In this document: positions 12,441 to 12,500 of the stretch, piece by piece
Position numbering within the stretch: position 1 is the first letter of the stretch
Layout of the letters: every line of letters starts with the position of its first letter
Assembly: GCA_004552155.1 (NCBI GenBank)
Contig: SFPF01000065.1
Coordinates: forward strand, 1 to 12,500
Direction: 5' to 3'
Origin: Bacteroidales bacterium
Lineage (GTDB): Bacteria > Bacteroidota > Bacteroidia > Bacteroidales > Bacteroidaceae
Length of the DNA stretch: 12,500 nt
The notes under the pieces: model-generated
Databases searched by the model: none
What the model was told of the DNA's origin: nothing
The model's input: only the letters and a program-made list of their open reading frames with translations
Translations under genes and position numbers: made by a program

Positions 12441-12500
12441 CTAAGGATTTACTTCACTGCCTATGCATCAAATCCTAAACACCTTTTCATGTAGCATCTT

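Overview
The window looks like chromosomal DNA from a member of the Bacteroidales, most likely Prevotellaceae. Support comes from a SusC-type TonB-dependent transporter, a VirE/DUF3874 tail, a TonB receptor with the long KTIRKER...FSRKG leader typical of the group, and several matches to the Bacteroidales promoter consensus (TTTG, 19-21 nt, TAnnTTTG). This assignment rests on recognised family resemblance, not on a search.

Layout. 1-~885: middle of a SusC-like transporter on the minus strand, running off the left edge. At ~875-890 it is joined abruptly to the plus-strand C-terminal end of a VirE/DUF3874 gene (stop at 1033). 1034-1434: repeat-rich spacer (one copy of a dispersed ~90-bp element, a 25-bp dispersed repeat, a pair of inverted REP-like palindromes, a terminator). 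1435-5059, minus strand: an operon etfB - etfA - acyl-CoA dehydrogenase behind a very good Bacteroidales promoter; the ETF would carry electrons from the dehydrogenase. 5096-6130, minus: an intact family-2 glycosyltransferase. 6131-6451: repeat-bearing spacer. 6452-7882, minus: intact mtaB (tRNA methylthiotransferase). 7883-8188: divergent promoter region. 8189-8377, plus: a tiny lipoprotein with its own promoter and terminator. 8614-10691, minus: a BtuB-like TonB-dependent receptor with a structured leader. 10797-12500: about 1.7 kb with no confident gene, but with phased 21-bp repeats, inverted copies of the dispersed element, hairpin clusters and a start-less reading frame.

The two most striking signals are these. 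(i) All three genes of the ETF/acyl-CoA dehydrogenase operon and the TonB receptor each appear to lack one short conserved segment. In three of them the loss shifts the frame; in etfB it removes the start and first strand. The neighbouring glycosyltransferase and mtaB are intact. This is either a decaying operon or a systematic assembly defect, and the sequence alone cannot decide. (ii) An iteron-like array at 11260-11343 has four 21-bp units built on the dyad GTTACAAA-N-TTTGTAAC. It is followed by three further 21-bp-phased A/TATCT units and is bracketed by ACTATC/GATAGT inverted motifs, inside a gene-poor stretch flanked by inverted copies of the dispersed element. It looks like a cluster of protein-binding sites (replication, regulatory or mobile-element end) that I cannot assign to a known system.
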